A stretch of 64,000 nt of DNA, taken from NCBI RefSeq assembly GCF_008831285.2, contig NC_045147.1, forward strand, positions 13,122,854-13,186,853, given 5' to 3'. The notes under the pieces were generated by a model, which was given only the letters and a program-made list of their open reading frames with translations, was not told the DNA's origin and ran no database searches. Positions within the stretch are counted from its first letter, which is position 1, and the number at the start of each line of letters is the position of its first letter. This DNA is from Nymphaea colorata (taxonomy: Eukaryota > Streptophyta > Magnoliopsida > Nymphaeales > Nymphaeaceae). Positions 1-12,498 of the stretch are shown one piece after another. Position numbers and translations under genes: made by a program.

Positions 1-800
1 GGTCAGTGAGTTGTCTCGTTGACTTGGTCGAGTTTTGGAATAACCCTAATCGGATGAGTCAAGGCCGAGTGAGGGGCGAGCAAGGCCAACCTTGACTCGT
101 GGCCAGGTTTTCTAGCAATTAGATTGAAACTTTCTGACCGAAACTCAATTAAATCTAAAAGATACTGGACGGCTAGATCAAAACAAATATGGATCCACAG
201 ACAAGAATCCAACATCCTTACCAGATATTTCACTGATATAGTTGACCAAGCTAACTAGATTTGAATTCAAATCTGATCCATTATTTCGTATTCAATCTAA
301 ATTGATAATTGAATCTAGAAATTTTTTTATCTAGATCCAAATATGAGATCTGACCCAAATGAATCTCGGTTGTAAGTCTGCTATATTCGGATCCTATATG
401 ACTCAGACATGATCCCTGTTACTTTATTGGATCAATTTAGTTCGAAGTCTAATCCACACTCGAATACAAAACTCATATTCAAATTCAGATTCAATATTAA
501 TGCCTCATGTTAAGTTCCAAGTATAGATCTAAATCTAAGTTATGGATCAAGGACCCAACCTTTTAATTTAGATCCCAAATATAAATCAAGGGTATGGGCG
601 ATCCACATTGCATAAAATCCAAATTAGACTAAAGACGGGTGTGAGACAAACATTTTGGATACGAACCCCAATATAATCCATAACACTTTACTGGATCTAA
701 AATAGGTACTCAGGTTGTGATTTGAATCTAAATTACATATTGGATCAATCCTTGATATGGATCCGTGGATCTGGACCTAGGAAAACGAAAGCCATCAGGG
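1..800. other. AT-rich intergenic DNA with degenerate GATCC-type repeats
   Basis: No gene is recognisable here. The stretch is dominated by degenerate short words such as GATCCAAAT, AATCTGA and TTGAATC that recur many times with variation. Similar wording occurs at 15650-15900, 39000-39440 and 57530-57680. This is probably decayed repeat DNA. The first bases (GGTCAGTGAGTTG) recur near 58814, which also points to a dispersed repeat family. Confidence 0.5.
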
Positions 801-1730
801 TTCAGAGGAAACCCTCGTCGAGCGTAGTACCCTCACTGCCATTACCGCTGCCCTTCAAGGTCACCTGAGATTCTGAGAAGCGGCCAGTCGCTGCGGGCCA
901 AGTGATAGTCGGAACGCTGATGCAGCCTTGTGGCCGTCCTCGCCAGGTAAGTGCTCTGATTCCCCTTCCCTCCAACACCGTGGATTAGATGAGGTCGGAA
1001 AGAAGAGGGGGAGGTGCAGGAAGCGGCACGGCAGCTTCCTGCTCCCTCTCTCTTCTCCGGCACGAGGATAAGAGGGCGATCTGCCCTCCCTCTGCCTTCC
1101 CTTTCCACTATGCGCAGAGGAACAAGGGTCTTTGTGGGGCGCCCGACGTCACCCTGTCGTTTCCCTTTCGCAGTCCACGGAAAGCCCGACAGGCTTCCCT
1201 CCCGATGGGTTACCGACGAGCACCTGATGCCGGCGTGCCAAAATGGGTGGCATGAAAATACGAGCTGAAACTGCTGACCAACAATAGCGAGGATTGGCAA
1301 GAACAAGTAAGTGGCTTGGAAAGAGTAACCAGGTAGCAATGCCACCCTCGCACAGGATTAATAAATGACAGTGGTCCTTCCCAGAGCTCAAATTCCTTGG
1401 TTCCCACCACTGAAAGGGGAACAGGAAAAATTTACCAGTCCGCCGTTTCTCCCGTTGCAGCTTTCAGCACAGTGGTAAGGGAGTGTGTCGTAACCCATTG
1501 TTGGAGCTTCAGTGCAATATTACTGGAAGACATAAAAATGATAAATCTCGGTGCGCGAGCCAAATTCTTCTGCGCCATAGCCGCCCAGTGATGAGCACAG
1601 GCCTCTCGACCATACAGAGCTGGACCGACTCCTCTCTACCTTCTCAAGCGATGTGCCGCTTGATTCTCAAACGTGTGCATTCTCTCGTCAGAAAAAATCT
1701 GCAGCGCCCGTTTGATGCATTAGTGTAGTT
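800..1730. other. GC-rich non-coding segment, function unknown
   Basis: Base composition shifts to GC-rich between about 800 and 1300. A strong plus-strand splice donor consensus (CAG then GTAAGT) lies at about 944-952. Open frames exist on both strands, but none resembles a known protein, has a convincing exon chain or shows protein-like composition. The segment could be an untranslated first exon and promoter of a transcript running into the uL23m gene, or a gene fragment carried by a transposon. I see no decisive evidence for either. Confidence 0.3.
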
Positions 1731-1734
1731 CCAG

Positions 1735-1880
1735 GAAAAAAATTTAAATTTTTAAAAAATTGTCCTCCCCATCAAACAAGGGACTGAAAGAATGTCCCTT
1801 GAGTTGAGTTCCGGAATTATTATTCCGGAAAAATCTTTCCACCCTCTGGGGTGGAAAAAGAATTTCAGGAGAAGGATTCC
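1735..1880. repeat. Foldback-like repeat piece
   Basis: It contains two short palindromes, one around TTCCGGAAT/ATTCCGGAA and one TTTCCACCC/GGGTGGAAA. The same arrangement (TTTCGGAAA followed by TTTCCACCC and GGTGGAA) occurs at 25030-25065 inside an insertion in the second duplication copy. The likely explanation is a shared MITE-type element. Ends are not defined. Confidence 0.35.
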
Positions 1881-1999
1881 TTCTTCTCCTCCGTCTTGTT
1901 TCGAGAGGTCGGAGCAGACAGACGGACGCGTAGTGGTCGAACAGAAACATCCCCCCAGACGCGGAGCCTTCCCCTTTCCCCCTCCCTTCCGGCTTCTGA

Positions 2000-3005
2000 C
2001 CGCGAATTAGTGAGGTATCTCTCTCTCTCTCCTGCTCGGCCTTTTTGGCTAATATCAAGTGAAGCATCTCTCCATCTCTCTATTTTTCCCTCTGCGCGAA
2101 GACGAAAAGTGGAAGTCGTTGATCCATCGTCTTTTCGCCTTTCTGCCCTTTCTCTTTTCCCCTGTTTGTACTCTGCCCTAGAGAAAATGTTGTTTATCTG
2201 TTGGTTTGCCTTGATTTCAAGCTGGACTTGCATCGATTGCTTGTCATTGCCTTTGTACCTTTTTTCGTTTGTTGTTCTCATTTGTCGCAGAAAGAAGCGT
2301 TTTCTCTAGGTTCGGTAGAGTAGCTACTGGAACTGAAAAGGGATGAAGGGCAGGTTAAGAGAAGTGGCTTGTGGGAATTCTTTAGGTGGTGCTGCCAACT
2401 TAGGGCGTTCGTACGGTGAAAGTCAGAGCTTTGATGTTGCAAAGTTTCCATTAGGATTTCTGGGGTTCTTTTCTTACTGCTTCCTTGCATTATAGCTGAT
2501 TTTGCTTTTGGAGGCGGATTTTGAAATGGCTGATGAGGTTAATGCCGCCTCCTCTTGCTGGTGTTTTCATGGGCACTATCTTTTGTGCTAATTTTTTGCT
2601 TAATTAAGTGGTTTTTCTGCATAAACAGATTTTTTTGAGGGTTTGATTTTTTGGGACTGGGTTTCGATTTTTGGGGGTTTGATTTTTGGGGCGAGCTCTT
2701 CTAACGTCATCTTCAGTTTGAACTTATATAGAGGTTTACGTGTGCATTCTCTCATCAGAAAAATGTGCACTTATATAGAGAATTAAAATGAATATCGTGG
2801 TGATGAGTATGTATTTCATAATGAACTGCTTAGAGATATAATTTCTCTATCACATCGTAAAGCCATTAAATTCGGATTAGGACAATAATTCCAACATGAA
2901 ATGCTTTTGCTTTTATCCGTTTGGCCTTAGGAATACATATTGAATTGTTTGTTGTGTCCTATACAGGGCAGCCTTTAACTGCATACGATCACGCACAGGC
3001 AGAAT
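2000..3005 (+). promoter_or_regulatory. Probable 5' leader and leader intron of the uL23m gene
   Basis: CT-rich plant-leader-like sequence runs from about 2010 to 2170. A good splice acceptor (TATACAG) ends at 2966, just 39 bases before the uL23m ATG, so the start codon probably lies in an exon beginning at 2967 after a 5'-UTR intron. The matching donor could not be chosen among several candidates (for example near 2310 and 2355). No protein-coding exon was recognised upstream of 3006. Confidence 0.35.
2035..2069 (+). pseudogene. U2 snRNA 5'-end-like fragment
   Basis: The 35 bases resemble the highly conserved 5' part of spliceosomal U2 snRNA (stem-loop I and start of the branch-site region), with one extra T in the T-run and about three substitutions. 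The match stops after the ATCT word. No downstream Sm site or later stem-loops are visible, and no plant snRNA promoter (USE plus TATA) was noticed upstream. It is therefore at most a short decayed fragment. Chance similarity in a CT-rich leader is the alternative. Confidence 0.35.
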
Positions 3006-5999
3006 ATGGCCGGCAGATGGGGGAGAAGAGTTATCCACTTTCCCAATCTGCCAATAAAGCTTCTTATGCCTTCCAAACTGGAAAACATTAGGGAGTTCGC
3101 TCTCAAGACGATCCCATCTGCTTCAAAGGTAATCTCTCTCTTTCTCTCTCTTTCTTAGAAACACACACATGTGCACGCATACGTGCACACACACACACAC
3201 ACACTCTTCCACACACACACACACACACTCACATCCACATACACACACATACAACCCAAAACAAGGCAGACCTAACAACTCGAAAAAATTAGTATGAAGT
3301 TCTTCTTGATATATGTGTGTGTGTTTGTTTGTGCGCCTTGATAGAAGACTGCTTGTTGTTTTTGTGACTTTTGGGATTGCATTGCCTTTTTCTTCTTAGT
3401 TGTTGGTTTGGTTATTGTTTGTTTCTTCCATTATCTCGAATGGATTTTTTATTGCTTCACATTTGGGGATTGTAGATTTTTTTCGTTTTTTGACTTTTCC
3501 TTTCTCTCCCATTATCTTTGTAGCTTTCTTCCATTGGTAACCTCAGTTGGTATTCTGAGGTGGATGCATGAGTGGCCTAGCTGTGGGTTTAATTTGATTG
3601 TACGGTGCATGCGTTTTTCATTGCTCAAATTGTGACCTGTTGCATGAGAAAATCTCTGCTCGGATGTTGATGCCACCATACCAGATATATCTATTACAGC
3701 ATTACCATATCTATCTGATTGATATTGCTCAATCTGGCTCAGTGTTGGTTTCAGATGAAAAAGGAGTACAAAAGGTTTCCAGATTTTTTCATGGGATAGG
3801 GTTCAAATGTCTGACAAAACTAGATACTCAGTGGAGTTGGTGAGAAATCCTATGCCCAATCTGAATTCAACTGCTCATCAGGTGCTAATTTTCCTATCAG
3901 TGTAAAGAAACCTCAGCCAGCCTAAATAGGATCCATGAGCGGATTGACCAAATTCAAGGAATCAAGCATACAAAAGCTAAATCACTCAGGTATAGGAAAA
4001 CAAAGTTTAAATGGGAGATGACCCCTCTTTATACGGAAGATAAAGAGTTTGTTGGGCTTGCTATTGGACTAGCTTTGAAGACACTAAATAGTCATTGGGG
4101 CTAGCCTGAAAGTTAGAAAATAGTCCAACCTGGTCAAGGCTTATTCTTGGCCAAAATAACAACATAAGAAAATAAAGAAATAAATTACTGAAGAAAGTAC
4201 ATAAAAAACCTATATACACTCACACACCCACACGTGCATGCATGCACACACTGACATACATATATGTATGTAATTAGTGCCCATATAAAATATATGACCT
4301 TATTATATATTTTCTAGCACTTTTCATCAAACTTAAATGCTGCAATTGAGAGTTTGCTAAAATGAAAATCAAACCTTGGAGAGCAGGGGACCTTGGTAAA
4401 AGCAACATAAGCAGGTAAACGAATTTTAGATACTCTTCCTGCATGTAATAACATTATCTTTCTATATACCTGGTAAAGTTATAGGAAATATTGTTATGAG
4501 TTAGTTGGCACTATATTTACTTTTTATCACAAAATTATTTAGGTCTTTCTTGAATTCCTATCAGCTGTAATAACTGTCTGAGCTAACTGATTTTGATTTG
4601 GTAGTTGTCATATTTTGCTTCTTCAGATGAAATTGAAACTTTCTGCTTTTTCCATCTTCAAGATGTAAGACGTTTATGCAAGAACACATGAAAACAAGCA
4701 CTGGAGTGTCAGTTATTTGATTACTTCCCACAGTCCCTCATCCCAACCTTCCCATGTGTTCCTTGTTTCTTTGTTTTGTGTGTGTGAGGAGTTGGATTAT
4801 CAGTTGTATTATGGAAGGCTATCCTAGTATCAAGCTTCATTTTGGTCCCAATCATTCTTAATTTTCACAAACATTATCAACCATTACTGCTGATCAAGCA
4901 ACAACATCAGGACAACTTGGTTTATTATAAAATATATACTTTACTACGGTTTGCAACTTCATTTCCTCGAAATAAGTAAGCTTAAATCGTACATTCCACA
5001 AGTCTTTTTCCAGAATGCTTTTAACGTTCTTGATTTATGCCTTCTCACTTAATGTTATTAAATTTCAGAACGTAAAGCAAGAATATCATAATTCTTGCAC
5101 TGGAATTCTTAACAAACAAGGGCATTCTCAGTAAAAGAAGATGTAAGACCAGATTCCATTGTTATACTAGTGAACTGATGCAGTATATGCTAAAATAGGT
5201 CCAGAACTTATATCCGGATCCGTTTAGGCTTATTTGGATTTTCATGTATTTTTTTGGGTTTGGACCTTTTAGTTTTGTAGACCCAAGATCCAATTCGGAT
5301 CTCAGGCTTAGGTCCCTTAAAAGGGCCTCTTTTCTTGTGATTAGGGGTGATTGGCATTGAAAAAAAACCTAGTTACCTTTTGTTATTGAATTCCCCTTTT
5401 GTTTTCATTGTATTTTTCCTTTTTCTTCTTGCTTTTGGTGCTTTTTCTGCAGGAATTAGAGTGAGGAACTCTAATCACTGTATCATGAACCTTCAAACTA
5501 TACTTTTGGAGTTTGCTTAAGGCCATATAAAGCTTTCTACAAGCAGACAACTTTACGTTTAATAGCATTCATACCTGGTAGAATATCCATACGAGCTTCC
5601 TCATTGAGACCTCATCCAAAAGTACATTTTTTCACATCCATTTGCAAGATACCCTGTTTTATTTTAAGGCTGTCGCAATAAGGCTTCTAACACTTGTTAC
5701 CCTTATAGTAGGTCAGATGCATTTTAGCACTAGTTTCATAACCTTTGACAATTAATTTGGCTCTATATCTGTCTATTAGTTCTAGACTTCTGGCTAATAG
5801 AGCAATGCATCCTTTCTGCTAGTGTTGAGTGTAATGGATATCTTGCTTACTTTATTGATGCTTTCAGCAGAATAAAAAGCTAGAAAATTTTCAACCTATG
5901 AAAGTAACCAAAAACAAGGGAATGATGGGGTGCAAAATAGTTATCTTCAATCCTTTCTAATAGATGAGATTGGCAAACATGAGATTGATGTGTGTGTGT

Positions 6000-6035
<36 letters not shown>

Positions 6036-7758
6036 TGTGACATCAGGTTCAAAGGAAGCCTTTACTTGAATGTCAAGACAAAGAAGGTTTCTGTTTTGGT
6101 GATTGATGAAAATCCCCTTTGTCAAATCACAAAATCTGAGTTATCAGATGAACAAATTCCATGATCTATATGAGACTGATAGGATCAGTTATTCTGCTTG
6201 ACTGGTTCTTGTAAGATGTGTCAACTGTAAACTTTATCCTCTGGATTCAAAATTGAATTGAATATCAAATTGTATTTGAACCATTGGCATCCCTACTCGT
6301 TTAGATCTGGATAGCCAAAGGACTTGGTTTCTTTTGCCAACCATGACTCCTCTTCAGTCGGTCACCACGTCCATGGAATCCTACATGTAATGGTCTTTAT
6401 GGCATGGAGGTTTACCTTGCCAATGTTCAGATATACTTTACCTAAACTTTCTTAGTTAACTTGACCTAGATACTTCTGTCATTTTGGCAAAATGCCAAAG
6501 AATGGACACTTCACATTGTGTGTAAGAGTCCATTTCACCCTGCCCCAGTCGACCCAAATTACATTGGGGATGGAGATAAGGTCTTTTGGCCCATTTATGG
6601 AGCATATGGATCCATTTTCCCTTTCCACTTGTTCCACAAATAGAAACCAAACGGCCAATAATAGAATGTTTGGTATCCTGTTCCTGGAAATGCCAGGAAT
6701 AGGACATTTTGTTTATAGCACTCCGCAGAGAGCGTATTAAATGACTTCTTAAGGAATTCGCCTTGAAGACCGTTACCCTCTTCCATGGTGCTTTCTTTCT
6801 AATGAATGTTCTTCCTTCTCTTTGGGTTCTTAATCTGGTTTCAATCTCTTAATTTTCTATTATTGATCTCACTAGGAGTTAAATTCCTTGGACGATGACC
6901 TGATGCATAAATTTTGCTCGACGTTTTTGCTTCTCTCAGATTACATGTAGTTGGCATTATGTGCTTCCGTTTAGTTTCAAAAAAGGAAAAAATAGAAGGA
7001 AAAGGTCTGTCATATTCATGAGTTCTGATCAATTAATCATTAGATGCACCTATCCTCAACAATAGTGGCTAGTATCACTTTTGTCATGCCTATTTAGACT
7101 GGGATGCTTTTGAAAGGTAGATGATCTTTACGAACTAAAATTGCCTATTGACTGACTCTACCAGAAGGAAATGGTTGTTCTTTATTTACCATTTGGTTAC
7201 ATTAGCTAGTTCTCATGTGGATTTCTACAACTTATGTATTTCTATAACACAAATTTGCCCCCTTTATTTGCTCGAATTATTTTTCACTTAGCACTAATAT
7301 AAATTGGTTCTCATCTACATGACAAAATAATTAGCTTTTTTCTTTTATCATTTTTGTTTTCTGATTTGGATGTGTAGATTGAAATAAAGAGGGTGCTTGA
7401 GGGTCTATACGGATTTGAAGTAGACAATGTGCGCACACTCAACATGGAAGGAAAGAAGAAGAAAAGGGGTGGTGTTGTCTTTGCAAAACCTGATTACAAA
7501 AAGGCGTATGTGACCCTGAAACAGCCACTATCTCTTCCTTCAAACTTATTTCCAATTGGGTTGATTGAAGAGGAGAAAGCTATGAGTAATAAGCAGTCAA
7601 AATCAAGCATAGTTAATGAGCAAATGAAGAAGACCCATTGGCTTGACACTGATAGAGAAGATGGCTCTAAGCCTCCAAAGGAGGATGGTGCGGATGTTAT
7701 TCCAGAACGTGAGAAAAAATTCCCTTGGAGCTATGTTAAATCGTGGAAACAAATGTAG
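3006..7758 (+). CDS. Mitochondrial large-subunit ribosomal protein uL23m (L23 family)
   Basis: Two exons, 3006-3128 (41 codons) and 7378-7758 (126 codons plus stop), join in phase 0 across a 4.25 kb GT-AG intron and give 167 residues. The product begins MAGRWGRRVIHFPNLPIKLL and continues through LYGFEV and a lysine-rich GKKKKRGG loop to KKAYVTL. This pattern is typical of plant nucleus-encoded L23 proteins of the mitochondrial ribosome, which bind large-subunit rRNA near the exit tunnel. The acidic, lysine-rich C-terminal tail ends with a conserved FPWSYVKSW patch. The ATG was chosen because the conserved N-terminus starts there. Exon 2 and the downstream half of the intron lie inside a duplicated segment; the other copy is a pseudogene at 23241-23621. 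Family assignment is strong. The mitochondrial location follows from the family rather than from a clear presequence. Confidence 0.9.
3160..3250. repeat. CA/AC microsatellite
   Basis: Interrupted AC dinucleotide runs follow a short CT-rich run, all inside the uL23m intron just after exon 1. The tract is imperfect, with GCACGCATACG interruptions. Confidence 0.85.
5989..6036. repeat. GT/GA microsatellite
   Basis: A TG run is followed directly by a GA run in the uL23m intron. The homologous tract in copy 2 (about 22133-22160) is about 20 bases shorter, so the locus has changed length since duplication. Confidence 0.85.
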
Positions 7759-9340
7759 ATGTTCATATTCAGGTTTCTGTGACATGCTCTTGCTTGTTCT
7801 TTCTGTATGCTTACTGGGTACTCCTTGGGCATTTAATGCATATGAATCCTATAGAGATTCACTCTTTTTTCCAAGAGCTTGGGTTGATTTGTGAAACCTA
7901 AACCACAGCTTCACCAACTCTGAAAGCGTTAGACTCATGCCAAGTTCCCTTGTTTAATGTATCATTGAGTAGAATACGGGCCTTCATGTTATGCTAATTT
8001 TGTTGAGGGCATCTCAGGATTGATCTTTGTTTAATTTAGTTTGGCATACAATTGTTTATAGCTTGTAATGGCACATTCACGTTGGTAAAACCACGTGCAG
8101 GACTGCAGGTCCTTGGTGGATGCGGAACTACTTTGCATTTTTATGCATGTCTACTTTATATTTGTGCCTACAGTTTCGAACATGACATATGGCTGTATAT
8201 TTCTTGCCCTTGATTTGAATAATTAACTTTTATGCATTTCATGCTCCACATTCTCATCATTATAAATTTGAACCTAGTTAATGGGGCAAGACATATCTGC
8301 TACGGTGAAATATGAAAAATTCATGGGTGTGTACTGTACCTAGCAAATGTATCATCGTTCCCGTCTCTTGTTCTATCTCTCATGCTTTATTTCACACCTC
8401 TGTCAAGAATTAGTCATATACTGATGTAAGTTCATATTCAGCACGATCTTTTTTGTTTATACGTTGCTTCTTCTCGAATTGACAACTATTTGTTTTTTTT
8501 TTTTTTTAACTTGGTTATAGAAACTTTTCTCCGAAAGCCTTGTGAAAGAAACGTGTTTTGTTCTTCAGCATTTTCAGCATGAGATGGCCTTCGTAAAGCA
8601 GGCTTACAATTTCCTCTTTTTGAGGGGTTATTATTTAGCTATTGTTTATCGTTTCTTGTATAACAGCACTTGTTTCAGTAGACTGGAGCAGATTCATGTT
8701 TCATGAGAAGCTTAGAATTCAAGTTCATTATACCTAAATAATCTAGGGCTTTCAATGGTTTGTGAAATCATTAGGGTTTGCCGGTATCTAGGCTGGTGCT
8801 ACCTGTCCCAGAGTGGTGAAAAACTGAACCTCATACAAGACCTATATAATTTGAATTGAAAACTATGTCACACGGTTATGTGTGATATGGCCTAAGTATC
8901 CATGTCGGTATGCTGGTACGACGACACGGTACAGCTGGGTACAGTTGTATTTTAAAACTTAAATTTTTCTCCCCCGTTTCTTTTTATTTGCTAGGTACAT
9001 ATGTGGATTATATAGGTCACACGGTTATGTGTGATATGATATGTCACACGGTAGTTAATTTTTCTTTAACTTTGATTTTTCCATTCTTTTTATTTCTCTT
9101 CACCTAGATTCTATATTTTTCTCCCCCTTTTGTGGATTATTACATGTGTGAATTTATATATGTACTCATAATTTTCAAAACTGGTGCGTTCTTACTTGCA
9201 CTAGTACCTACACCCATGTGACAGTTTGAAGGGCAATCCGAATATATGGAACACTATAAATATAGTATACAATGTCAAGTAGGTTGAGATGAATATAGGT
9301 CGCTCTTATAGTGTTGAGTAAACCGAATAGTGAAAAATTT
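7759..9340. other. 3' flank of uL23m, no further gene seen
   Basis: This holds the probable 3'-UTR and AT-rich downstream DNA, all duplicated in copy 2. A short word, TCACACGGTTATGTGTGATATG, is partly palindromic and occurs twice (about 8869 and 9018) in copy 1 only. No coding sequence was recognised. Confidence 0.5.
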
Positions 9341-9344
9341 TAGA

Positions 9345-9592
9345 TCTTTTTGGGGTGGAATTTTTAATCCAAAATTTTACAATATTTTCATTTTTTTTAA
9401 GGTACATATCATAATGGTTTTAAATTCTTTTTTTTTTTAAATGGAGCACACTATTTTGAATTCTGAAATCAAAATTTTAGACTATCAAAAGGAAGCTAGA
9501 ACTAGAATGTTCGTTCTAACTTCCAGTTTAAACTGGAATATTGTTTCTAAAATTTTACTTTTAGAATCAAAATTCAAGGTCATCAAACGCCG
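9345..9592. mobile_element. MITE-like remnant shared by both duplication copies
   Basis: The block runs from GGGGTGGAATTTTTAAT to AAGGTCATCAAACGCC. It resembles the 14850-15184 element in wording (GAATCAAAATTCAAGG(T/C)CATCAAA near its end; the internal phrase on fitting ACTATCAAA). The homologous stretch in copy 2 is about 25200-25443. It is probably a decayed member of a Tourist-like family that was present before the duplication. Confidence 0.4.
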
Positions 9593-10056
9593 AGAGAGCA
9601 TTTGATTGTTTATGCATTTGATGTTGCATATGCATTTGATGTTGCATGCTTTGGTTGATGCGATCAAAGATCTATACTAAAACCATAATTCGTCATACTA
9701 AGGACACGTTGATTAACACTTGAATCTTCATTTTACTTTTTTACATCATTATAAATTTTGATCTAAGGTCAGAAGGGGGAGGGTCGGATATCAAATCTAT
9801 GGCTTCCAAATCTGGAAAATCTAAGATTCAGACAAAGTGAAATATGTAAACACCCTCTTTGAGAATATGTACTGGCAGATTCTACATGTGGACACAAACA
9901 GCGAGTGTTCAAATTTCTCATTAACAAATGGGCCCATAATTACTCTTAGGAGCTTCCACAATTTCAAGCCACCGAATTTGAAGTCCTGATAAGATCTTAT
10001 AGATGCATACAAAGGATCCGAGGGCCAATTTTTCATGATATATTGCAACTTTTAGA

Positions 10057-12498
10057 TCACGTCAGCAAAAGTAAAATTTTTAAAACATTAATTTTGAAGG
10101 ACTTAGAAAATCGGTCAGACAAGTGAATTCATCCAATTAAGTTAACCCATAAGCGATAATTGCAACTTGCTTTCTCTAGATAAGCCACATTCAGGAAAGA
10201 TCGTGAAAATGTCAAAAGAACTGGAAAATCCTGATAAATGTCATGACTTTGAGCCATTGGCTACGGAACTGTGCCCGCATTTAAGCCAATTTTCCAAACC
10301 GGTCGGGTAAACGAATCTAAGCATATGGGATGAGCAGTGATCCCGAGAACGTCATGCACAGTTTTGATCGAATTACTCAATGACATGTCAACTTTCAGGT
10401 TGTTTTCGAGCTTTTCATAATATGAATATGCCGTTCATGATCGAGAACCCAAAAGTTCATACACGTCAATCTGTTTTTCTTCACCACAAAAGTAGCTTTT
10501 TGTAACTCGCAAGATTTCTCAAATTTTCGGTTGTTCAAACTTTGCTGCTTCGTAGTTAAACAATTTGTTTTAAAATTAAGCATCCATATGATCTTTCAGC
10601 TCATGTTAACCACGTTTTTTTATGGATAAAAAGTTAAAGTAAGATTCAAAATTTACATTTTTGTGAAGTATTTTATCCAATTTCTATTCAATATAAATTG
10701 CTTGTCATTTCGAAAGCAGCCGCAGGCCTTTGCTTGTCAGGCCTGAACCACTGTAATCATCTTCTCCTGAGCTCATCATGGGCCAAGACAAGCTGGAACT
10801 GATTACAAACTGGTTCCATCCGCATGAGTTTGTGGGTCATTGCAAAAGCTTCTACCACCACTAAGTCTATATGGGTAGTGTGGAAGCAACTAGGATTCTG
10901 TCTGTTCATAAATCTGCTTAAAGATTAGAGCAGATTCATTCGACAGAAATCGATTAAAGCATATTCATAAAACACAAAAACTAATATTTTATAAACCTGA
11001 CCCAAGTTTTGAAATAGATTTATAAAATATTCATATAGTGTCTCTGCTGCCAAACAACCATTTTGGTCCGTACTTAAACTTACTTTAGAATCTAGAAAGA
11101 TGAATGAACCGCAAACTTATATTGCTGGGCCACCTTACCTAATGGGTGCACCAACCAAATCGGCCTTGGCTGCACTCATCATCAATCCAATGGGCCAGGT
11201 CAGTACTGGGCAAAGCAGACCGAGTCAATGGCTTCAATGTGCAAATCTACTCATCATAGTTATGAATATTAGAAACACTGATATAACCGCCAAAAAAGGG
11301 AGAAAAAAAAAACTTAGGCTGTGCTTCAGAGATGTCGATTAATCGAATTTGAATCTGATCTTGGCCTTTGTTATATCCGATTGATTGGATGTTCACTTGT
11401 TCGGATTTGAATTTGGGTTCCAATATAAATGAAGAAAAGACTGCAAGTTATTTAGTGATCTTCAAGCTGAAGATAAGGTTAGAAACTGTAATGGTCTGCC
11501 TAATCTCAGCTTTAAGATAAATTATCTGGAAATGTCATGTCACTTCTAGCTAAGTGCCTGTCAAAATGGATACACTCCATGACCAATCCAATTCAAGAAA
11601 GACAACAGAGAGGAAAGAGAAACCCACATGGAGGAATAGAAAATTATGGTTCTCTTTGGAAGCCAGACTCGAGAGGGAGTAGATATTTGGGGAATTTTGG
11701 TTTTGCTTATGTTATCATCCTCATGAGGGTGTTTGATAAATCCCCTCCTACCACCGTTTATTTCACCATCTCCCAAACAGGGCAAAGATGATGAGATTTT
11801 TGGGACGAAGCGGTTCCTGTTTCTCTTCGGCCGGGATGGCTCGCCGGGAAATTCGAACCACCGGCTTGAAATTCAGTTAAACCAGTCCTTTCAGAACAGA
11901 GTCTACTTACTAGAAACCTCTAGAGATCACACCATATGGGTCTGCTTCCTGAGAATTGAGAAGCAAATTCAGTGCGATCTATGAAGAACCGTGTTCGGAA
12001 CATGTTGGACAAAGCTCAGGCTGCAGAATTGGAAGGATAAAACTCGATGCAGAAACTTTGTCTCAATGCCCCTCACAATTTGCTCCCGTAGTTGAAAAAT
12101 GTCTCGGAAAATCAGATATTCTTTAGCGACATTCATGACTTGTTCTGGCACAGGTTGTCAAGAAAAATTTCATCCTTGGATTATCTGTTATCGTGTAGAG
12201 AAACGCGAACGTGTAGCCCCCAGAAGGGCGACGACATAGTAAATATCAAGACAAAACATGGTGCTTTCAATGGAGGAAAAATGGGCAGTGTGATGCTCTC
12301 ATATCGTATACAGGGAAATGAAATGACAAAGAAGAGCCTGCTACATCTTAGAATCGATCTGGCATATCAATCTTGAGCGAGACAATTACATGTAGGAGAA
12401 AACAACAAACAGTTGAACAAGGGGAAGAGAGGAAGACCAAGAAGAAGAAAGAAGAAGAAGAGAAGCATACGAAAGGAGATCAACCAGATGATTCTGTG
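10057..12498. other. Intergenic DNA, no gene recognised
   Basis: The region is AT-rich with scattered short open frames that lack protein-like composition. A piece at about 10900-11070 resembles the MITE-like sequences near 59640 and 60604. The rest is unassigned. Confidence 0.4.
10900..11070. mobile_element. MITE-like fragment
   Basis: The phrases GCAGATTCATT and ATAGATTTATAAAAT, together with a terminal GCCAAACAACC, resemble those of the elements near 59640-59755 and 60604-60800. Terminal repeats and a target duplication could not be fixed, so the bounds are approximate. Confidence 0.3.

Larger units (their letters stand above)
3968..10056 (+). repeat. Segmental duplication, copy 1
   Basis: This ~6.1 kb block is nearly identical by eye to 20219-25890 in the same orientation. 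It starts at ATACAAAAGCTAAATCACTC in the uL23m intron and ends near TATTGCAACTTTTAGAT. Relative to copy 2 it carries extra stretches at about 4770-4885, 6319-6574, 8133-8249 and 8730-8890, and a doubled 17-base unit near 9611-9650. It lacks the ~390-base insertion that copy 2 has at 24812-25204. It contains the intact uL23m exon 2. Confidence 0.93.

Noticed and set aside
1-800. LTR retrotransposon
   Set aside because: Repeated GATCC-type words exist, but no paired LTRs, primer-binding site, polypurine tract or gag-pol coding sequence could be seen.
842-1345. 167-codon minus-strand open frame in the GC-rich segment
   Set aside because: No family resemblance, low-complexity composition, and competing frames on the other strand over the same bases; GC-rich DNA has few stops.
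2000-2330. Possible complete U2 snRNA gene
   Set aside because: Only the first ~35 bases match; the Sm site, later stem-loops and snRNA promoter were not found.
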